Made by a program: the position numbers and the translations under genes
In this document: in pieces, positions 1 to 10,224 of the stretch
Layout: every line of letters begins with the position of its first letter
Position numbering within the stretch: the first letter of the stretch is position 1
NCBI RefSeq assembly: GCF_004349265.1
Contig: NZ_SMFL01000001.1
Coordinates: 496,001 to 560,000 of the forward strand
Direction: 5' to 3'
DNA: 64,000 bases
DNA from: Dyadobacter psychrotolerans
GTDB taxonomy: Bacteria; Bacteroidota; Bacteroidia; Cytophagales; Spirosomataceae
Notes under the pieces: generated by a model
Seen by the model: the letters and a program-made list of their open reading frames with translations, nothing else
What the model was told of the DNA's origin: nothing
Databases searched by the model: none

Positions 1-2884
1 AATTCTGGCTTAAAATGATGGAGAAGATATCACCGGAAGCAGGAGTGGCACTTCATGAACAACTGGAATCACCGGCTGCTAAACAAATGGCCATTCAACA
101 TCATTTGGGACACGGAGTCAGTGGAGTGAGTTCACTGGTATCGGGTGCGCCAGGATTCAGAGATAGGTTCGCACAAACTATGAATAACATGGGTTTTCCT
201 CAGGCTGCCTGTATGCGTAAGGTGGCCCTAAATAATGGAAGCAAGGCAGGTATTTTCCAAAATTATAGTCCATCGTTCAATCTATGAAAGTAACCGCTGA
301 ACTGAAGCCGCTTGGTGCAGCAGTTACTTGCTGGGCATTGGTACCAGGACTTTTCTGGATCACAGAGAAAGTATGTGATGTCCCGCCACTTGAAGCGCGG
401 GCATATACAGCACCTGCATATAGTGACGGTTGCTTTGTAGCAAAGAAACACGTAGCAGGACATTACGATGATGGGTATGTGATAACAGGAAACAGCCAGC
501 CAAGTATGGATCTGGTTCCAGGTGCATATCAAAATTTATTTGCCAGGGTAACGGACAAGGCTGCAAGGGAAAAATGGGTTTATAAAATTATTCCAGAAAT
601 TAATTTTACTCAAACCACCTTCATTCCTTCTGTCAGCTCTTTTGCCTTAAACAATCCCAACCGTGATTGGGGCAATTCGCTTAGTTCAATCAATGTTCAG
701 GCAGATACTCCATTTGATGCATTATATGCTCCTGAAAACAACAATGAGGAACATACCCAGGTGACAAAGGCCGGAGTAGACTTTGTTAAGGCTCAGCTCG
801 CACTGGCAGATCAACAGTGTTCAGCACCTGTCTTACCTCTTACAGATGGTTGTTACACGGTCAAAGCAAAACATTCTAACAAATACTCGCAACCGGAGGA
901 TGGTTCAAATGGAGGCAGACTTCGTCAATATGGAGCAAGTGGACAAACAAACCAGATTTTCCAATTTGAAACTGTTGATGGCGATTCTTATAAAATTACT
1001 TCCAAAATGACAAACATGGTCTGGATGCATTTGGTTTAGGAACAACAAATGGAACGTTAGTGAAACAATGGACATATGCAGGTGGCAACAACCAAAAATG
1101 GTTTTTGGGCTCTTGGGGAGATGGTACATACAAGATCTCACCAAAGCATGCACCTTCTATGGTAGCTGATACAGAAGGCATTAGCGGGGATGACGGTGCC
1201 GGCTTACATTTATGGCAACCGTTCGGAACAGATAACCAACGTTTTTATCTCGACCCGGCTAATTGCTCAACAAGCAATAACTGTGATTTTAATGTAATTA
1301 CATCTGGTCCAACTACTAATCCGACACCTGGGCAAAATATTTCTTTGAACTCATCCTGCTCAGGATCTGATTGCGGTTCAGTAACATATTCATGGAGCGG
1401 AAACGGAATCTCAGGCAATTCGAATTCCTACAACCTTAATGCCCCTTCTCCTGGAACATATGTTTATAATTTAACAATAAGCAAAGGCGGATGCTCCAGT
1501 CAATCGCGAAATGTTACTGTAACAGTTGTGTCCGGAAGTAGTGGATCTGGTTTGGCTAACGGATGTTACACAATCAAGGCCAAGCATTCTAATAAATTCA
1601 TGCAGCCTGACAATAACAATGATGGGGCATCAATTAAGCAATACGGCGCAAACGGTCAGACTAATCAAATTTTTCAGCTTTCTTTCGTTGATGGCGACTG
1701 CTACAAAATCCAGTCAAAGAGTTCGAATAAAGTTTGGGATGCAACAGGATCTTCCTATGGTAGTACAATCAATCAATATGACTGGTATAATACCAACAAT
1801 CAAAAGTGGATTTTGAGTTTGCAAGGAGATGCTACATTTACAGCTAGCGCTAAAAATAGTGCTGGTCTGCTAGCCGATATCGAAAGCGTGAGTATATACG
1901 ATGGCGGTTACCTACACTTATGGGGTAATCTAAATGCTGATAATCAGCGCTTTTATTTCTCTCCGGTAGGATGCGGAAATAATAATTCCACTTGTGACTT
2001 CAATATTTCATCCGGTAGTTCTAATAGCGCCCCCTCTATTAACAATCCCATTCAGTTAAATGCGTCCTGTAACGGAGGGGACTGTGGGGCGGTAACTTAT
2101 TCGTGGGACGGCAATGGAATAAGTGGAAATAATTCTTCGGTTAATATTAACGCACCCAGTTCTCCCGGCACCTATTATTATACTGTAACTGCCAGTAAAA
2201 ACGGATGCAGCAATAAATCAAGCACGGTGTCGATTACTGTGGGCGGAAGCAGTTCTGGAGTAAACTGTAATGCAATGTATGGGCATATGGATGCTGGCTG
2301 TGCAGCAATTAATGGCTGGATATACGATTCAAGTCAACCAAATACAGTAATCAATGTAGATATATTTGAAGGTACCACGTTAATTCAAGGCAATGTGCCC
2401 GCAAGTATTTTCCGCCAGGATTTGGTTGATGCTAACATTGGAAATGGTGTACATGGATTTCAAATTGCAACGCCTTCGTTTCTGCTCAACGGGCAAAACC
2501 GCTCTATCAGGGTTCAGGCGTCGGGCTGCTCTTACGAGCTAATCAATTCACCCAAAACGATCAATTGTAGCCCAAATGCCAGAATTGGTCAGGCTGAAGC
2601 ATTTACTAATAAGGGTTCCCAACAAGAGATGGAGTCAGATTTAATTGTTGCTCCCAACCCCAATATTGGAACTTTTGAAGTTTCCTTCTTTCTGGAAATA
2701 AATAAGAATGCAGTTTTAAATGTGATAGACATGCAGGGAAAAAAATGTTTATAAAAAGGTTCTGAACGGAAAGGGGACTCACCATGAAAGAATTACGCTT
2801 CCATCACATACCTCAGGCAGCTTCATTGTTGCATTAAGTAAAGGATTTGGAGTTAAAACCGAAAAAATAATTTTGATTAAATAG
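1..2884 (+). pseudogene. broken secreted ricin-lectin protein with T9SS tail
   Basis: This coding region enters from the left edge and is split into three main frames. The first frame (to 287) continues in a second (about 269-1039), a third (about 1020-2754) and a short last one ending at the TAG at 2882-2884. The product would hold an N-terminal domain I do not recognise, then two ricin-type beta-trefoil modules (about 850-1265 and 1560-1965, each with repeated NQxW/F motifs), each followed by a Cys-rich PKD/Ig-like module. A further domain begins YGHMDAGCAAINGW. A type IX sorting tail starts at APNPNIGTFEV and resumes after the last frameshift as a run ending KIILIK. The second break fits loss of one G near 1029: restoring it gives VWDAFG, like VWDATG in the second module. 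The third fits one extra A in the A-run near 2745. The original role was probably glycan binding at the cell surface. Sequencing error is possible, but the neighbouring genes are intact. Confidence 0.75.
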
Positions 2885-2912
2885 GCAAAACAAAGCAGTT
2901 TAGATTCCATAA

Positions 2913-2949
2913 TGGAGCTGGATCTCAATCAAAGATCCAGCTCCATTTT
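2913..2949. terminator. bidirectional hairpin terminator overlapping the end of the MarR-GNAT gene
   Basis: Perfect 13-bp arms (2913-2925 TGGAGCTGGATCT and 2933-2945) enclose a 7-nt loop. TTTT follows on the plus strand. The right arm is also the last codons (Met-Glu-Leu-Asp-Leu) of the reverse-strand gene, whose TGA stop lies in the loop. Confidence 0.7.
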
Positions 2950-3873
2950 AATATCAGCTCTTTTATAATCTGCTCTAATTAACGGTACTTCAACAAAACC
3001 TAACTTACGATACAAGTTGATTCCGGCAGCCGAACCTTTTTTATTGGAATACAAAATGACTTTTCTGGCCCCCATCTCGCCTGCTTTTTTAATGATTGCA
3101 TTACCCAGCAATTCACCTATTTTTTTACCGCGAATCTTTTTCGACACCGTCATTTTACTCATTTCAAAAATCCCCTCGCTGCTTAATTTTAAAGCACAGG
3201 TCCCGACCGGTTCATCATTATACAAAACAATCAGTATCGCTCCACCGTTTTTTAAATAATATTTTTCGGGATCGGACAACACTTTTTCGTCCTCAGGCTC
3301 CACTTCGTAAACTTCTGAAATCCAGGCAAAATTCAAATCGTAAAACGCCTTTGCATGCTCAGGCTTATAATCCACAACCTGTATCGCAGATTCGGTTTCT
3401 TCCTGGCTTATACGTTGATACCGGTCAAAAAAACTTTCCTTTTTCAATTGATATTCTGTTTCATTCATAGCCAGTAAAAGATTGTTTGCGGTATTGGTAA
3501 TTTCAGTTGCGGCCCGCCGTATTTTATCCCAAACCGGCTGCATTTTTTCAACAAGCGCAGTCGCTTTCACAGTTAATTTGACCATTCGTTTTCTCTCATC
3601 CTTTTCATCTTTGAAAGATTCAATCAAACCTTCTTTTTCAAGTTCTTTAAGCAAACTGATCGTGGAAGGATGCGCATAACCGATTTCTTCCGAAAGCTCC
3701 AGAATACTTAATGACGATTTGATATGCAGCGCGTAAATCACCGGAAACCATTTGGGTTCAAAGTCTATTTGATTTGCCTGATAAATGAGCATCCCATCCT
3801 TTCTAAACTGATCACTCAACCGCTGCAAACGTGTTGAAACTGCCAAAGCGCCTGACTCATCAAATAGATTCAT
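2929..3873 (-). CDS. MarR-type regulator fused to GNAT acetyltransferase
   Basis: The 314-residue protein has two parts. Residues about 1-150 are a MarR winged helix (HPSTISLLKELEKEGLI recognition region, then the DEKDERKRMVKLT wing). Residues about 163-314 are a GNAT acetyltransferase with the acetyl-CoA loop region KKIRGKKIGELLGNAII and the C-terminal NLYRKLGFVEVP motif. This domain order is known in bacteria: the MarR part represses and the GNAT part acetylates a small molecule or protein. The target here is unknown. The gene is a single unit transcribed away from the cbb3 cluster, and a 12-bp palindrome just upstream suggests autoregulation. The start at 3873 gives a normal MarR N-terminus. 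Confidence 0.85.
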   Translation of the reverse strand: MNLFDESGALAVSTRLQRLSDQFRKDGMLIYQANQIDFEPKWFPVIYALHIKSSLSILELSEEIGYAHPSTISLLKELEKEGLIESFKDEKDERKRMVKLTVKATALVEKMQPVWDKIRRAATEITNTANNLLLAMNETEYQLKKESFFDRYQRISQEETESAIQVVDYKPEHAKAFYDLNFAWISEVYEVEPEDEKVLSDPEKYYLKNGGAILIVLYNDEPVGTCALKLSSEGIFEMSKMTVSKKIRGKKIGELLGNAIIKKAGEMGARKVILYSNKKGSAAGINLYRKLGFVEVPLIRADYKRADIKMELDL

Positions 3874-3905
3874 ACATTTTTCGTTTTATTTATGTGCAAA
3901 TATAC

Positions 3906-3917
3906 GTAGTTAACTAC
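3906..3917. promoter_or_regulatory. palindromic operator upstream of the MarR-GNAT gene
   Basis: GTAGTTAACTAC is a perfect 12-bp palindrome 33 bp upstream of the reverse-strand start. MarR dimers bind such short AT-rich palindromes in their own promoters. The role is inferred from position and symmetry. Confidence 0.5.
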
Positions 3918-3966
3918 ATATATAAAATTTAGCAATTCAGATTTTGTAACTCCAATTCTGATTTCC

Positions 3967-3978
3967 TGACCAAAGTCA
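3967..3978. promoter_or_regulatory. FNR-like palindrome upstream of the cbb3 cluster
   Basis: TGACCAAAGTCA matches TGAC-N4-GTCA, which contains the CRP/FNR core TGA-N6-TCA. Its centre is about 121 bp before the ccoI start. A weak -7-like box, CAATTTTG, lies at 4024-4031, about two helical turns further away than in the hemN and sufB promoters. That spacing would suit a class I activator, but the box is imperfect. Confidence 0.5.
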
Positions 3979-4093
3979 TTCTTTTAGCCTATCCCGGTCA
4001 TCTTCTCCCCCGCCTGATTCTGCCAATTTTGATCCACAGTTTACAAAAAATTGCATTTCATCACCATCGGATGAGAATCATTGGAGCAAAATC

Positions 4094-6544
4094 ATGAACG
4101 CCGAAAAACTTACAATTGAAAATGAAGTTCACACCACACATACCTGCTTCCATTGCGGAGACGAGTGTCTGGATGAAATTATCATGCAGGACGACCACGA
4201 GTTTTGTTGCGACGGATGTTCTGTGGTTTATGATTTACTTAAAGAGAATGACCTTTGCCGTTATTACAGTATCGACGGTGCGCAGGGGATTTCTCCCGAT
4301 AAAACCTATTTTAAGGGAAAGTATGATTATCTGGATCTGCCTGAAATCAGCGAAAAGATGCTGGAATTTACGGACGGCCGGTTGGCCAGGGTAAACTGGC
4401 TGATCCCAAAAATACATTGCAGCTCTTGTATCTGGCTGCTCGAACAATTGTACCGCATCAATCCGGCGGTCCGCAGTTCGGTGGTGAATTTTCCTGAGAA
4501 AAAAGTCCGGATAACTTTTGAAGCCGGTCAGATCAAACTCAGTGAGCTGGCCGAACTCCTTACACGTTTTGGATACGAACCTTATGTCAGCCTGAACGAT
4601 GTGGAAGGCAAGCAGATCAGAAAATGGAACCGGACAAGATTGTACAAAATCGGGATAGCGGGTTTTGCGTTCGGCAATATTATGATGCTGAGTTTTCCGG
4701 AATATTTCAACCTGGGACGGTCTTCATCAGACGAAAACCTTCGGACGATGTTCGCTATTTTAAATTTCGCTTTAAGTCTGCCGGTATTTTTTTACTGCGC
4801 TTCCGACTTTTTCAAGTCGGCCTGGTCGGCATTGAGGGGCAAATACCTGAACATTGATGCACCGATTGCACTTGCTTTGCTCTGTGTTTTTCTAACAAGT
4901 ATATACCAGATCGTTTCCGAAACCGGTCCGGGGTATTTCGATTCACTGGCAGGCGCCGTTTTTTTCATGCTGATCGGCAGGTATTTCCAGGACAAAACCT
5001 ATGCAGGTATTTCCTTCGACAGAGATTACAAATCGTATTTTCCTGTGGCCGTTTCTGTTATAAAAAATAGTGTAGAAAGTCGTATACCCATAACTGATTT
5101 GGGTCCGCCCGATAGGATTATTGTACGAAATGAAGAGCTGATTCCGGCAGACTCCGTTCTGTTAAGTTCGAGAGCAATGATCGATTATAGTTTTGTTTCA
5201 GGAGAATCAGAACCGGTAGAGAGAAAAATCGGTGATACCATTTACGCAGGCGGCAAACAAACCGGCCCTTCGATTGAGCTGGAAGTACTTCGAAAAGTAT
5301 CTCAAAGCTACCTGACACAACTCTGGAATCATGATACTTTTTCCAAAGAAAAAGAAGATCAGAGCCAGACGCTTGCAGCCAGGATCAATAAGTACTTTTC
5401 CGTGATTGTCCTCATCATAGCTGCGATTACTTTTTTGGTTTGGTTTATCATTTTAAAAAATCCGGAAACAGCATTTCGTGCCTTCACAACCTGTTTGCTC
5501 GTGGCCTGCCCCTGCGCGCTAGTGCTATCATCTACTTTTACGAATGGCAATCTTTTGGGACTTTTTGGCAAGCATCGCTTTTATCCAAAAAATGCCGACA
5601 CAATTGAACGCCTTGCTCACATTGATACAGTAGTTTTTGATAAAACCGGAACCATAACACAGGCAAATGAAGCTGATGTTGAGTTTATAGGGAAAGAATT
5701 GTCCATTCAAGAGCAGGTAATGATCAAGACCATCGCCATGCAGTCTTCCCACCCGTTGAGCCGTATGATCGTGAAAAAGCTAACCGGAATATCTGCAAGC
5801 CGACGCAGTCTGGGTCATTATGTTGAAGCCGGAGGTGCGGGCATAAAAGCTTTATGGGGGCAAAAGAAAGTAAGACTTGGTTCAGCCAGCTGGGTCGGAG
5901 CCTCTGCGCAGGAAAATGCGCAAATTGATGCATCTCATGTTTACATTTCCATTGAGAGTGTGATCTGCGGTTATTTTACTATCAAAAGCAAATACCGGCC
6001 TGAACTGGCTGAAACGATCAGCTCGCTGCAAAATAGCGGCTATCAGACATATCTTCTTTCCGGTGACAAACCAACTGATAAAGCTTTGCTTGCACCAATT
6101 TTCGGACAGGATTACAATTTGTTCTTTGAGCAGAAACCGGAAGAAAAATTACTATTCATCGAAAATCTGCAAAACAAACTAGGCCGTAATGTGCTGATGG
6201 TTGGTGACGGACTGAATGATGCAGGCGCTCTGAGACAAAGTGACGTAGGCATAGCAGTTTCTGACGATATCAACAACTTTTCACCCTCCTGTGATGCCAT
6301 TGTCGAAGGTAGCCAGCTGGCACTTTTGCCCGCCTACATGAAACTTGCCAAATCTGGTCAGAGGATCATCAAAGTAAGTTTTGGAATTTCATTATTCTAC
6401 AACATTGCGGGTTTAACCTTCGCAGTTTCAGGTAATCTTTCTCCGGTAATTGCAGCTATACTCATGCCCGTTAGTTCTATCACGATTGTTGCGTTCACAA
6501 CACTTGCCAGCAATCTGGCAGCACAAAAGTGGATCAAACACTGA
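4094..6544 (+). CDS. ccoI: CcoI copper-transporting P-type ATPase for cbb3 oxidase assembly
   Basis: The 816-residue inner-membrane P1B-type ATPase (CcoI/FixI) moves copper needed for the CuB centre of cbb3 oxidase. Visible in order: a Cys-rich N-terminal zinc or metal domain (CFHCGDEC, then FCCDGC), a heavy-metal domain with H108-CSSC112, membrane helices, the intramembrane CPC motif at 472-474, the phosphorylation site DKTGT with Asp516, an SSHPLS motif and the hinge GDGLND from 704. All key motifs are present and the length fits the Bacteroidota form. It opens the cbb3 cluster, with ccoS 95 bp downstream. A TGAC-N4-GTCA palindrome lies in its upstream region, suggesting oxygen control. Confidence 0.95.
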   Translation: MNAEKLTIENEVHTTHTCFHCGDECLDEIIMQDDHEFCCDGCSVVYDLLKENDLCRYYSIDGAQGISPDKTYFKGKYDYLDLPEISEKMLEFTDGRLARVNWLIPKIHCSSCIWLLEQLYRINPAVRSSVVNFPEKKVRITFEAGQIKLSELAELLTRFGYEPYVSLNDVEGKQIRKWNRTRLYKIGIAGFAFGNIMMLSFPEYFNLGRSSSDENLRTMFAILNFALSLPVFFYCASDFFKSAWSALRGKYLNIDAPIALALLCVFLTSIYQIVSETGPGYFDSLAGAVFFMLIGRYFQDKTYAGISFDRDYKSYFPVAVSVIKNSVESRIPITDLGPPDRIIVRNEELIPADSVLLSSRAMIDYSFVSGESEPVERKIGDTIYAGGKQTGPSIELEVLRKVSQSYLTQLWNHDTFSKEKEDQSQTLAARINKYFSVIVLIIAAITFLVWFIILKNPETAFRAFTTCLLVACPCALVLSSTFTNGNLLGLFGKHRFYPKNADTIERLAHIDTVVFDKTGTITQANEADVEFIGKELSIQEQVMIKTIAMQSSHPLSRMIVKKLTGISASRRSLGHYVEAGGAGIKALWGQKKVRLGSASWVGASAQENAQIDASHVYISIESVICGYFTIKSKYRPELAETISSLQNSGYQTYLLSGDKPTDKALLAPIFGQDYNLFFEQKPEEKLLFIENLQNKLGRNVLMVGDGLNDAGALRQSDVGIAVSDDINNFSPSCDAIVEGSQLALLPAYMKLAKSGQRIIKVSFGISLFYNIAGLTFAVSGNLSPVIAAILMPVSSITIVAFTTLASNLAAQKWIKH

Positions 6545-6639
6545 TGAATGTCATTCCTTAAAGCGCCTGTTCGTCATCATTCAAAAAGACATTAGCAAGT
6601 AGTTTTGATAAATAAAACAGAACAAAAACCTGCTCATTC

Positions 6640-6831
6640 ATGACTGCCTTTTATGTAATGATTATCGCCAGTTTACTGATTGCATTTGGTTTTCTTGGCG
6701 CATTTATGTGGTCAGTAAAAAGAGGGCATTATGATGACGACTACACACCGGCAATCAGGATTTTACTCGATGAAAATGAAACACTTACTCCCAAAACTTC
6801 CGATCAGAAAAGAGATCCAAAGACACTTTGA
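6640..6831 (+). CDS. ccoS: CcoS small assembly protein of cbb3 oxidase
   Basis: The 63-residue protein has one N-terminal membrane helix (about residues 3-22, running into AFMWSVKRGHYDDDY). The motif WSVKRGHYDD followed by a short acidic tail is typical of CcoS, which is needed to insert heme b and CuB into CcoN. It sits between the copper ATPase and the catalytic subunit, the usual place in Bacteroidota cbb3 clusters. Length and motif are normal. Confidence 0.9.
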   Translation: MTAFYVMIIASLLIAFGFLGAFMWSVKRGHYDDDYTPAIRILLDENETLTPKTSDQKRDPKTL

Positions 6832-6912
6832 ATGCCTTGCAATTTAGTTTCTTTCTCTGACTCCAAAGTCCTTTTCAAATAAAACTCCATTCACCAAATC
6901 TTTACTAATTTT

Positions 6913-9063
6913 ATGTCAAACGCTCCACATCCAGGTATCGCATCTGTTGAGCTGGACGAATTTCAATATGATAACCGTATCGTACGAAATTTTGCCATCG
7001 CAACCATCCTGTTTGGGCTTATAGGCATGCTGGTTGGCTTACTTGCCGCTTTCCAGCTCGTCTTTCCCGACCTGAACATGGATATTCCCTATCTGACTTT
7101 CAGTCGTATCCGTCCTTTGCATACGAATGCCGTTATTTTTGCCTTTGTTGGAAACGGATTTTTTACAGGACTCTATTATTCCGCTCCCAGAGTTTTAAGG
7201 ACGCCTATGTGGAGCCCGGTTTTAAGCCGTTTTCATTTCTGGGCCTGGCAGTTTATCATTCTTGCGGCAGCCATTACGCTGCCAATGGGACTTACAACTT
7301 CCAAAGAGTATGCAGAACTGGAATGGCCGATTGATATCGCGATTGCTGTTGTATGGGTTTCCGCGCTGATCAACCTGATCATGACTACCATTCACCGTCG
7401 TACTGAACATATTTACGCAGCCGTCTGGTTTTATATTGCATCTTTTGTCACTGTGGCGCTGCTGCATGTTGTGAACAGTGTTGCCTTACCCATTTCGTTA
7501 TTTAAAAGTTATTCTGTTTATGCGGGCGTACAGGATGCGCTTGTGCAATGGTGGTACGGACATAACGCAGTTGCCTTTTTCCTCACCACGCCCTATCTGG
7601 GTCTGATGTATTATTTCCTGCCAAAAGCAGCAAACAGGCCAATATATTCTTACCGTCTGTCTATTGTCCATTTCTGGGCGCTTATCTTCCTTTACATCTG
7701 GGCAGGTCCTCACCATTTACTGTACACAGCCTTGCCCGAATGGGCTCAAACGCTGGGAACCGTATTTTCTGTAATGCTTATTGCTCCTTCATGGGGCGGG
7801 ATGATCAACGGATTGATGACTCTGCGTGGTGCCTGGGATAAAGTAAGAGAAGATGTTGTATTGAAATTTTTTGTTGTCGCAATTACCGCATACGGCATGG
7901 CAACTTTTGAAGGGCCGATGCTTTCATTCAAAAATGTAAATGCGATTGCCCACTATACCGACTGGATTGTTGCGCACGTACATGTAGGTGCGTTAGGCTG
8001 GAACGGCTTCCTTACTTTTGGTTTGCTGTACTGGCTATTTCCAAGACTTTACAACCGTCCGCTTTACTCACAAAAAGCAGCAACATTCCACTTTTGGATC
8101 GGAACCCTTGGTATCCTGTTTTATACCATTCCAATGTACTGGGCGGGTTGGGTACAAAGCTCAATGTGGAAAGAATTTACGCAGGAAGGTTTATTGAAAT
8201 ATCCTAACTTCCTGGAAACCGTAACGCAGCTTGCACCACTCTATTTCCTTCGAAGCGTAGGCGGAACGTTGTACATCATCGGTTTTGTAGTCATGATTTA
8301 CAACCTGTGGATGACTGCTCTGACCGGGAAATTTGTTGCCAGCGAAACGGCCAGAGCCATGCCTTTGAGTGCGATCTGGCATGCGCCTAAAAACGAATAC
8401 TGGCATCGCAGGTTACTTGAACGTAAACCACTGGCATTAACCGTGTTCGCCCTGGTTGCAGTAGCCATCGGCGGTATGGTTGAAATGATCCCGACATTTA
8501 TGATCAAATCAAACGTTCCGACTATTGCTGCCATCAAACCTTATACCCCGTTGGAATTACAGGGTCGCGATGTTTACGTTCGTGAAGGATGTTACGTTTG
8601 CCATACACAGATGATCCGCCCCTTCCGTTCCGAAATTGAACGTTATGGTGAGTATTCCAAATCAGGTGAATTTGTCTACGATCACCCGCATCAGTGGGGC
8701 TCGAAACGTACCGGTCCGGATTTACACCGGGTTGGAGGAAAATATCCGGACTCGTGGCACTACAACCACATGGAGGATCCGACAACGATGTCTCCGGGTT
8801 CGATCATGCCACGTTACGCATGGCTACTTGAAGATGACCTGGATACAAGCACAACTGGTGCCAAAATCCGGGCTATGCAAACGCTTGGTGTTCCTTACGA
8901 AAAAGATTATGATAAAGTTGCCAACGCAGATTTGCACCGGCAGTCCAAAGAAATACAGGCAAGACTAAAACAGAGTGGCATCAAAGCCAATGAAAACAAG
9001 GAAATAATCGCGCTGATAGCCTATCTGCAAAGACTGGGAACTGATATCAAAGCAGAGAAATAA
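6913..9063 (+). CDS. ccoNO: fused CcoN-CcoO subunit of cbb3 cytochrome c oxidase
   Basis: The 716-residue fusion joins the heme-copper catalytic subunit CcoN (about residues 1-480, about 12 membrane helices) to the monoheme cytochrome c subunit CcoO. CcoN ligand histidines appear in RPLHTNAV, WWYGHNAV, AGPHHLLY and VAHVHVGALGWNG. CcoO contributes one membrane anchor and then GCYVCH (Cys560, Cys563, His564). The conserved CcoO blocks GSKRTGPDLHRVGGKYPD and PGSIMPRYAWL follow. The enzyme reduces oxygen to water at low oxygen levels and pumps protons. CcoN-CcoO fusions are typical of Bacteroidota, so this is normal for the group. ccoP follows after 51 bp. Confidence 0.95.
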   Translation: MSNAPHPGIASVELDEFQYDNRIVRNFAIATILFGLIGMLVGLLAAFQLVFPDLNMDIPYLTFSRIRPLHTNAVIFAFVGNGFFTGLYYSAPRVLRTPMWSPVLSRFHFWAWQFIILAAAITLPMGLTTSKEYAELEWPIDIAIAVVWVSALINLIMTTIHRRTEHIYAAVWFYIASFVTVALLHVVNSVALPISLFKSYSVYAGVQDALVQWWYGHNAVAFFLTTPYLGLMYYFLPKAANRPIYSYRLSIVHFWALIFLYIWAGPHHLLYTALPEWAQTLGTVFSVMLIAPSWGGMINGLMTLRGAWDKVREDVVLKFFVVAITAYGMATFEGPMLSFKNVNAIAHYTDWIVAHVHVGALGWNGFLTFGLLYWLFPRLYNRPLYSQKAATFHFWIGTLGILFYTIPMYWAGWVQSSMWKEFTQEGLLKYPNFLETVTQLAPLYFLRSVGGTLYIIGFVVMIYNLWMTALTGKFVASETARAMPLSAIWHAPKNEYWHRRLLERKPLALTVFALVAVAIGGMVEMIPTFMIKSNVPTIAAIKPYTPLELQGRDVYVREGCYVCHTQMIRPFRSEIERYGEYSKSGEFVYDHPHQWGSKRTGPDLHRVGGKYPDSWHYNHMEDPTTMSPGSIMPRYAWLLEDDLDTSTTGAKIRAMQTLGVPYEKDYDKVANADLHRQSKEIQARLKQSGIKANENKEIIALIAYLQRLGTDIKAEK

Positions 9064-9114
9064 CCTGATAACATATCTGTCAAAGATTCAAACTGTCATT
9101 CAAAATTAATCATC

Positions 9115-10140
9115 ATGAAATTCCGAACTTATCTGGAAACCATAGCGGGAATAGAGATCTTCCCGCTGATTTCCCTCATCATATTTTTTGTCTTTTTTGT
9201 TTCCCTGCTGGTTTTTGTTTTCAGGCTGGATAAAAAAGAGCTTAGCCAAATGAGCAACATCCCGTTAAGCGACGGTGTGGTCAAAAAGAGCTTACTCTCC
9301 ATAATCATGTTTCTTTTTGTTTCTTCCTCCGCATTTGCACAGGAAGAAGCGAAAGAAATCAGAGCCATCAGCGGCACAGAAATCCTGCTTTACATGCTGC
9401 TTGGCGTACTATTTTTTATGGGCGTCATGGTTGTTATTTTACTTGTTAATTCCCTGAGTCTTCTGAAACAGGTTACTCCAAAAACGGAGCAAAAAGAAAG
9501 CAAAGGAGTTTTCAGCACGCATTGGTGGAAAAAATTTAGCGGCGCCGGTGTGTCATTGAGTGATGAAAAAGAAATTCTGATCGATGGACATGATTATGAC
9601 GGGATTCAGGAACTGGATAACCGCATGCCGCCCTGGCTGCAATCGCTTTTTGTAGCTACGATCGTCATCGCAATCTCCTACTCAGCCTATTATTTCGGCG
9701 GAGTAGGCGACATGCAGCTGACTGAGCTGGATAAAGAAATTGCCCAGGCCGAAATCGAGAAAAAAGCATACATGGAAAAGGTCGGTGCCAGTATGGACGA
9801 AAACTCCGTAACACAATTATCCGATGAATCGACGATCACTCAGGGGAAAGCAATATTTCAGGAAAAATGTACCGCCTGTCATGGCGCGGACGGAGGTGGA
9901 TCCGTGGGCCCCAACCTGACAGACGCTTACTGGTTGCATGGCGACGGAATCAGGGATTTGTTTAAAGTTATTAAATACGGTGTTCCCGAAAAAGGTATGA
10001 TCTCCTGGGAGAAACAGCTTTCTCCGACCGATATTCAAAAAGTAGCCAGCTTTGTTTTATCTATAAAAGGGACCAAACCCGCCAACCCAAAAGAACCGCA
10101 GGGCGAACTGGTGCAGAATGCTAACGTGGCAGCAAAATAA
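9115..10140 (+). CDS. ccoP: CcoP cytochrome c subunit with CcoQ-like N-terminus
   Basis: The 341-residue protein begins with a CcoQ-like helix (residues about 14-38, ending RLDKKELSQM). Two more helices follow (about 60-75 and 90-110), then the CcoP signature region around NRMPPWLQSLF with its own helix. A single class I cytochrome c domain carries C252-TACH256 and a likely axial Met in KGMISWEKQL. Proteobacterial CcoP has two CxxCH motifs, and only one is present here. The internal stretch SIIMFLFVSSSAFAQEE looks like a signal peptide in the middle of the protein, as if two genes had been joined. It delivers electrons to CcoNO. ccoG follows after 84 bp. Confidence 0.88.
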   Translation: MKFRTYLETIAGIEIFPLISLIIFFVFFVSLLVFVFRLDKKELSQMSNIPLSDGVVKKSLLSIIMFLFVSSSAFAQEEAKEIRAISGTEILLYMLLGVLFFMGVMVVILLVNSLSLLKQVTPKTEQKESKGVFSTHWWKKFSGAGVSLSDEKEILIDGHDYDGIQELDNRMPPWLQSLFVATIVIAISYSAYYFGGVGDMQLTELDKEIAQAEIEKKAYMEKVGASMDENSVTQLSDESTITQGKAIFQEKCTACHGADGGGSVGPNLTDAYWLHGDGIRDLFKVIKYGVPEKGMISWEKQLSPTDIQKVASFVLSIKGTKPANPKEPQGELVQNANVAAK

Positions 10141-10224
10141 TTTTACACAAACAAATAAACAAAAGCTCTGCCAACTCTACGCCTAACCCTTTATTACTCT
10201 GCGTGAACCAAAATCAGCAATAAG

